Source of the DNA: a virus
DNA: 26,491 nucleotides
Direction: 5' to 3' (one strand)
Virus record (IMG/VR): IMGVR_UViG_3300010885_012777
Location: 1-26,491 of that record
The number at the start of each line of letters is the position of its first letter. Within the stretch, counting starts at the first letter, position 1. A program made the translations under genes and the position numbers. Under the pieces are notes generated by a model. It was not told the origin of the DNA. It saw only the letters and a program-made list of their open reading frames with translations, and did not search any database. Positions 23,768 through 26,491 of this stretch are shown here, one piece after another.

Positions 23768-24204
23768 TGGCTTGGAGAGTAGCGAATAGCCTTGTTCACC
23801 TAAGGGAGCAGGTTAATGCAAAGTGGCCCAATCGATCAAAGGCTTCCGATGGAACCATCGGTAATGCAGAGCATCAGACAAGGGACTCCGACCACAACCC
23901 TTGGGTACGTGATGGAAAGCAAGGCGTTGTTACAGCCCTCGACATCACCAACGATCCTGCCAACGGCGTGGTATCCGAAGACATTGCCGAGGCCATAAGG
24001 CTCAGCCGAGACCCTCGGGTCAAGTACATCATCTCAAACAAAAAGATCGCCGCGAGCTACAACGTCCACGGCGAGAAGGCTTGGGAATGGCGACCCTACC
24101 ACGGCGCCAACCCTCATGATCACCATTGCCATATCTCGGTAGTGAGTGAGAAGCTGAAGTACGACTCTGTTGTTGATTGGAAGTTCCAGAAAGGGGACAA
24201 GTGA
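23767..24204 (+). CDS. Endolysin, M15-like zinc peptidase
   Basis: A 145-residue single-domain protein starting at ATG 23767 in a TGATG overlap. It shows the zinc-ligand pattern of phage M15-type peptidoglycan peptidases: TRDSDHNPW (His 43), VVTALDITND (Asp 59), and NPHDHHCHISV (His 120 and His 122 the likeliest pair). The segment VKYIISNKKIA...WEWRPYHGANPH is typical of these phage L,D-/D,D-peptidase-like lysins. It would cleave peptide cross-links of peptidoglycan at lysis. There is no signal peptide or membrane anchor, so it depends on the holin that follows. It is at the small end of the usual endolysin range. Confidence 0.87.
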   Translation: MAWRVANSLVHLREQVNAKWPNRSKASDGTIGNAEHQTRDSDHNPWVRDGKQGVVTALDITNDPANGVVSEDIAEAIRLSRDPRVKYIISNKKIAASYNVHGEKAWEWRPYHGANPHDHHCHISVVSEKLKYDSVVDWKFQKGDK

Positions 24205-24452
24205 TGAACAGTACGTTTCAATATGTTGTTAATCGCCTTCAGGAGAAGTCCACTTGGGTGTCGATCGGCACGCTACTCACTGGCCTTGGAGTCATGATCA
24301 AGCCTGATCAGTGGCAGGCGATCATGGGCATCGGCATGGGCGTTGGTGGATTGTTGGGGACGCTGCTTCCGGCAAAGGTTCTTGAGGAGAATGTGAAGCC
24401 GTCATCCGATCCTACCCCACTATCGACCTCAACCACGGAGAAGAACCAATGA
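24204..24452 (+). CDS. Holin, two transmembrane segments
   Basis: An 82-residue protein from ATG 24204 (TGATG overlap with the endolysin stop; the same frame is open upstream within the endolysin gene). Residues 16-33 (TWVSIGTLLTGLGVMIKP) and 38-57 (AIMGIGMGVGGLLGTLLPAK) form two hydrophobic, Gly-rich helices separated by a short DQWQ turn. A hydrophilic Ser/Thr/Pro-rich tail follows. This design is common among phage holins, which form lesions in the inner membrane that release the endolysin. Position right after the endolysin supports it. The specific holin class cannot be fixed. Confidence 0.8.
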   Translation: MNSTFQYVVNRLQEKSTWVSIGTLLTGLGVMIKPDQWQAIMGIGMGVGGLLGTLLPAKVLEENVKPSSDPTPLSTSTTEKNQ

Positions 24453-24847
24453 AGAAGCTTTGGTTAGTGCCGATCCTTGCTCTCAGCCTTGGTGGCTGTG
24501 TTACCGTTGAGCAAGTAGTGAGGACTGTTTCGGTTGCTACGGTTGGGGTGAAGAACCCGGTCACGAAGAAGGCCCTGTACAACTTCGAGAATGGAATGAT
24601 CATTGCCTTTGCTGGGCTGAATGCCTACAAGCGGACCTGTCAGAAGGGCTTGATCGATCAATCCTGCCGACAGGTCGTTGCCGAGCTTCAGGTCTATACT
24701 CGGCAGATTCCTGATGATTTAGCGAAGGTCCGGGTCTTCGTGAAGCAGAACGATCAGGTGAATGCGGTTGTTGCCTTCGACCTGTTACAAACCCTCTTTG
24801 CCAACTTCAAGGCAGCTGCTGCTGCCAGAAATGTAAAGGTGTCGTGA
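24449..24847 (+). CDS. Lysis-cassette lipoprotein
   Basis: A 132-residue protein overlapping the holin stop by four bases (ATGA). MKKLWLVPILALSLGGC is a lipoprotein signal with lipobox LGGC (Cys 17), so the mature protein would be lipid-anchored, probably to the outer membrane given the Val at position +2. The mature part is helical with two more cysteines (KRTCQKGLIDQSCRQVVAEL), which could form a disulfide loop. Its position suggests an outer-membrane spanin (Rz1-like) role, but it is longer than typical Rz1 proteins and lacks their Pro-rich character, so it may be an unrelated lysis or exclusion lipoprotein. Confidence 0.74.
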   Translation: MKKLWLVPILALSLGGCVTVEQVVRTVSVATVGVKNPVTKKALYNFENGMIIAFAGLNAYKRTCQKGLIDQSCRQVVAELQVYTRQIPDDLAKVRVFVKQNDQVNAVVAFDLLQTLFANFKAAAAARNVKVS

Positions 24848-25059
24848 TGGATGTGATTTCAATTATAGAGTTGATTACCAAGGCGACAACGATTGCTGAA
24901 GCGCTGATCGAGGCCGGGCAGACTGCCGCGCCTGCCTTCAAGGCTATTGCCGATCTGGCTACCGGCGCACAGACGGAAGAGATCACTGACGAGCAGCTTC
25001 AGACGACCGAAGATGTTCTCGATGGTCTGATCTCTCAGTTCAATCTGGATATGGAATAG
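24847..25059 (+). CDS. Small acidic helical protein, unknown function
   Basis: A 70-residue protein from ATG 24847. AAAGGT at 24835-24840 is six bases from this ATG, favouring it over an in-frame GTG three bases earlier. It is acidic and predicted helical (MDVISIIELITKATTIAEAL, then TDEQLQTTEDVLDGLISQFN). It has no transmembrane span of sufficient length and no leader. It sits between the lysis lipoprotein and a small membrane protein in the same transcript, so a lysis-associated role is possible. I do not recognise it. Confidence 0.66.
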   Translation: MDVISIIELITKATTIAEALIEAGQTAAPAFKAIADLATGAQTEEITDEQLQTTEDVLDGLISQFNLDME

Positions 25060-25061
25060 AA

Positions 25062-25298
25062 ATGCAAATAGCCAACGATACAGCAATGTTGATTCTGGCA
25101 ATTACCGGAGCGTTGTTCACGTGGACATTGTCGGTTATATCGTTGGTCATTTGGCTCACAACGAAGTTCAGGGCCCTAGAGATCATGATGTATAGCGAAA
25201 TGAACAAGCGCGATCAACGCGCGGCGATGCTTCATGATCGGCTTATGATTCTGGAGCTAAAGGTCCTTGGGGTGACGCAGACGGAGAACCGGCCGTAA
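25062..25298 (+). CDS. Small single-pass membrane protein (possible inner-membrane spanin or holin partner)
   Basis: A 78-residue protein with one strong N-terminal membrane helix (about residues 7-32: LILAITGALFTWTLSVISLV) followed by a charged helical tail (FRALEIMMYSEMNKRDQRAA, then LMILELKVLGV). This N-in membrane anchor with a helical soluble part resembles a short i-spanin or an accessory holin. The lipoprotein upstream makes a spanin pair conceivable, although the soluble part is short for crossing the periplasm. It is the last plus-strand gene, and its final 56 bases overlap the convergent minus-strand gene. Confidence 0.66.
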   Translation: MQIANDTAMLILAITGALFTWTLSVISLVIWLTTKFRALEIMMYSEMNKRDQRAAMLHDRLMILELKVLGVTQTENRP

Positions 25299-26481
25299 CG
25301 GCTTGGTAGAAGCGCATCCCGAAGCGGTCTTGGCCTAGGCATTTGATCTGACCGCCGCGTTCCATAATCTCCAGCATTCGCATAACGGAGTGGGCAGGCG
25401 CGTGCTTGCGGGCTTCGTTGACCAAGGTCGTCTCCGACATTGACTTTGTCCCAAAGGCTCCCTTCTGGGTCATGAAGTTGTGGATTTCATCCATGGCCTT
25501 GGCGTCCGCGCCGATGATACCGGCTTGGAAGATTTCTGGCATGAGTTCTTCGGCTTCAAGCATCCAGCCCATGCCGGTGTTGAAGTCGTCCTTGGTGAGG
25601 ATCAAGCTGTTGGATTTGCTGGCGGCTGCGACCATGGAAAGCTTATACAGATGGACTCGTCGGCGCGTATTGTAATGCAGAAGCTTGGGGTGAGATGGAC
25701 TTGGCGGCTCTCCAAGCGCGCGCCAGTTGTTGACTGCTGTTCGGTATTCTTCAGTAACCGAGTAACCACCTCCAAGAGAGTTGATAATTCTGAGATCGTG
25801 TAGGAGGTCTTGATTGGTAGGTCGGTTAATGATCGCAAAGTCATCTCCAACAATCCTTTCATCTGAAAACACCATCATGATTCGTGAGCAGAAGCCTTGA
25901 TCCCAAGCGCCCTCGGGGATGAACTTCAAGAGGTTCGAAGGGGTCGACCCAGCGATCATATTCACCTGCGGGGACTTGATACTGATCTTGAGATCGTTGC
26001 CTCGACGCCGTTGGCCGTAGGGATCGGGGTCGTAGAAGGCCGAGAGGACCCCGACCATTTCATCATCGTACTTGTGCATAAAGGCGCCGAGTTCATCAGC
26101 GGAGATTTGGATAGAGTTGTATTCAACTGCTGGGTCGGGGAGGCTGATGAAGGTACGTTTGGACTGGAGTAACGCGTCCACAAGACTCGCAGCTGACATG
26201 GAAGTGGGTGCTAGGTGCGGCTCCGGAAGTTCCAGCGAGTAGGAACGCCCAGCGCGGATCGCTCTTGTCTTGCCAACGCCCGGATGACCCACAATGAACA
26301 CATATGTATTCGGATACAACCTGCTTGAGGTCATCAACCATACCTTCTGCTCCAATGCTGCCGAGATGGTGCCGATGGCGACCCATCGTAGGAAGATTTT
26401 GGGCGAGTCGATGTGGGAGTTGTGGTCGATGAATGTCTCGACCCAACTCTCGCACTTGCGTTTGATTGGTGGTTTAGCCAC
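25243..26481 (-). CDS. P-loop ATPase, phage primase/helicase type (DUF3987-like)
   Basis: A 412-residue protein on the minus strand, starting at GTG (bases 26481-26479) with GAGGTGA upstream. The N-terminal region (FLRWVAIGTISAALEQKVWL, LYPNTYVFIVGHPGVGKTRA) contains a Walker A motif at residues 65-72 (GHPGVGKT). IQISADELGAFM supplies Walker B residues Asp 129 and Glu 130. PQVNMIAGSTPSNLLKF and FCSRIMMVFSDER resemble the sensor and arginine-finger region. This order matches phage ATPases of the DUF3987/primase-helicase group acting in DNA replication. The C-terminal 130 residues look like a winged-helix region (SETTLVNEARKHAPAHSVMR, MLEIMERGGQIKCLG). It belongs to an early or replication module transcribed toward the late operon. 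Exact activity is uncertain. Confidence 0.78.
   Translation of the reverse strand: MAKPPIKRKCESWVETFIDHNSHIDSPKIFLRWVAIGTISAALEQKVWLMTSSRLYPNTYVFIVGHPGVGKTRAIRAGRSYSLELPEPHLAPTSMSAASLVDALLQSKRTFISLPDPAVEYNSIQISADELGAFMHKYDDEMVGVLSAFYDPDPYGQRRRGNDLKISIKSPQVNMIAGSTPSNLLKFIPEGAWDQGFCSRIMMVFSDERIVGDDFAIINRPTNQDLLHDLRIINSLGGGYSVTEEYRTAVNNWRALGEPPSPSHPKLLHYNTRRRVHLYKLSMVAAASKSNSLILTKDDFNTGMGWMLEAEELMPEIFQAGIIGADAKAMDEIHNFMTQKGAFGTKSMSETTLVNEARKHAPAHSVMRMLEIMERGGQIKCLGQDRFGMRFYQAVTAGSPSASPQGPLAPES
25288..25307. terminator. Weak hairpin at the convergence point
   Basis: ACCGGCCGTAACGGCTTGGT can form a GCCG/CGGC stem with ACC/GGT outside, separated by bulges; the loop is the TAA stop of the last late gene. 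It lies inside the minus-strand gene and has no T-run on either side, so a terminating function is doubtful. It is the only candidate I can see where the two transcription units meet. Confidence 0.2.
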
Positions 26482-26484
26482 AGG

Positions 26485-26491
26485 TCACCTC
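26485..26491 (-). promoter_or_regulatory. Shine-Dalgarno of the minus-strand ATPase gene
   Basis: Read on the minus strand, GAGGTGA is followed by CCT and then GTG. It supports the GTG start of the ATPase gene, which otherwise has no ATG near this position. Confidence 0.6.

Noticed and set aside
1-26491. tRNA genes, CRISPR arrays, insertion sequences or attachment sites
   Set aside because: The window is almost entirely filled by coding sequence; the largest gap is 84 bases. I saw no cloverleaf, regularly spaced repeats, transposase or integrase.

Overview
The window is about 26.5 kb of a tailed bacteriophage (or a prophage of that type) with podovirus architecture. It covers the late virion-assembly, DNA-ejection and lysis region, plus the start of an oppositely oriented replication-type gene. 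Almost every base is coding. Genes are joined by TAATG, TGATG, ATGA and GTGA overlaps, as expected for phage polycistronic transcripts. A Gram-negative host is indicated by a lipobox lipoprotein in the lysis cassette, several Sec-type signal peptides ending in an Ala-X-Ala cleavage site, and a polytopic protein of the O-antigen ligase/polymerase type. The head genes resemble those of Bordetella phage BPP-1 (Bbp19, Bbp17 and Bbp16 families), while the tail and ejection genes follow the T7 gp11-gp16 order. The host genus cannot be named from the sequence.

Layout. Bases 2-4299 are the head module: portal (5' end outside the window), a small AT-rich ORF, a Bbp19-like protein, a scaffold that overlaps it by 185 bases, the major capsid protein, and a Bbp16-like capsid cement protein. 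The only sizeable intergenic gap, 2613-2696, lies just before the capsid gene and holds a perfect 11-base inverted repeat.

Bases 4310-9401 are the accessory block and the most unusual part. Five proteins with clear N-terminal signal peptides are interleaved with an O-antigen-ligase/polymerase-like membrane protein and two cytoplasmic-looking phage proteins of unknown function. Several of the exported proteins have bodies like phage tail-fibre or decoration domains. Together they suggest a cassette acting on, or sitting in, the host envelope, or an adhesion apparatus routed through the periplasm. The membrane-protein gene appears to continue in the +1 frame at its 3' end.

Bases 9415-23767 are the tail and ejection module: three small proteins, a gp11-like tail ring protein, a gp12-like nozzle protein, a gp13-like GNAT-fold protein, and gp14-, gp15- and gp16-like ejection proteins. 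The ring and nozzle proteins both carry inserted beta-rich, glycine-rich segments of similar design. The gp16-like protein is a 2311-residue polyvalent protein with an ADP-ribosyltransferase-like domain and an HExxH metalloprotease-like domain, but no transglycosylase domain that I can recognise.

Bases 23767-25298 are the lysis module: an M15-like endolysin, a holin, a lipoprotein and two small proteins. Bases 25243-26481 on the minus strand encode a P-loop ATPase of the phage primase/helicase (DUF3987-like) type, converging on the late operon with a 56-base tail-to-tail overlap.

All family assignments come from recognising motifs and gene order by eye; no database search was possible.
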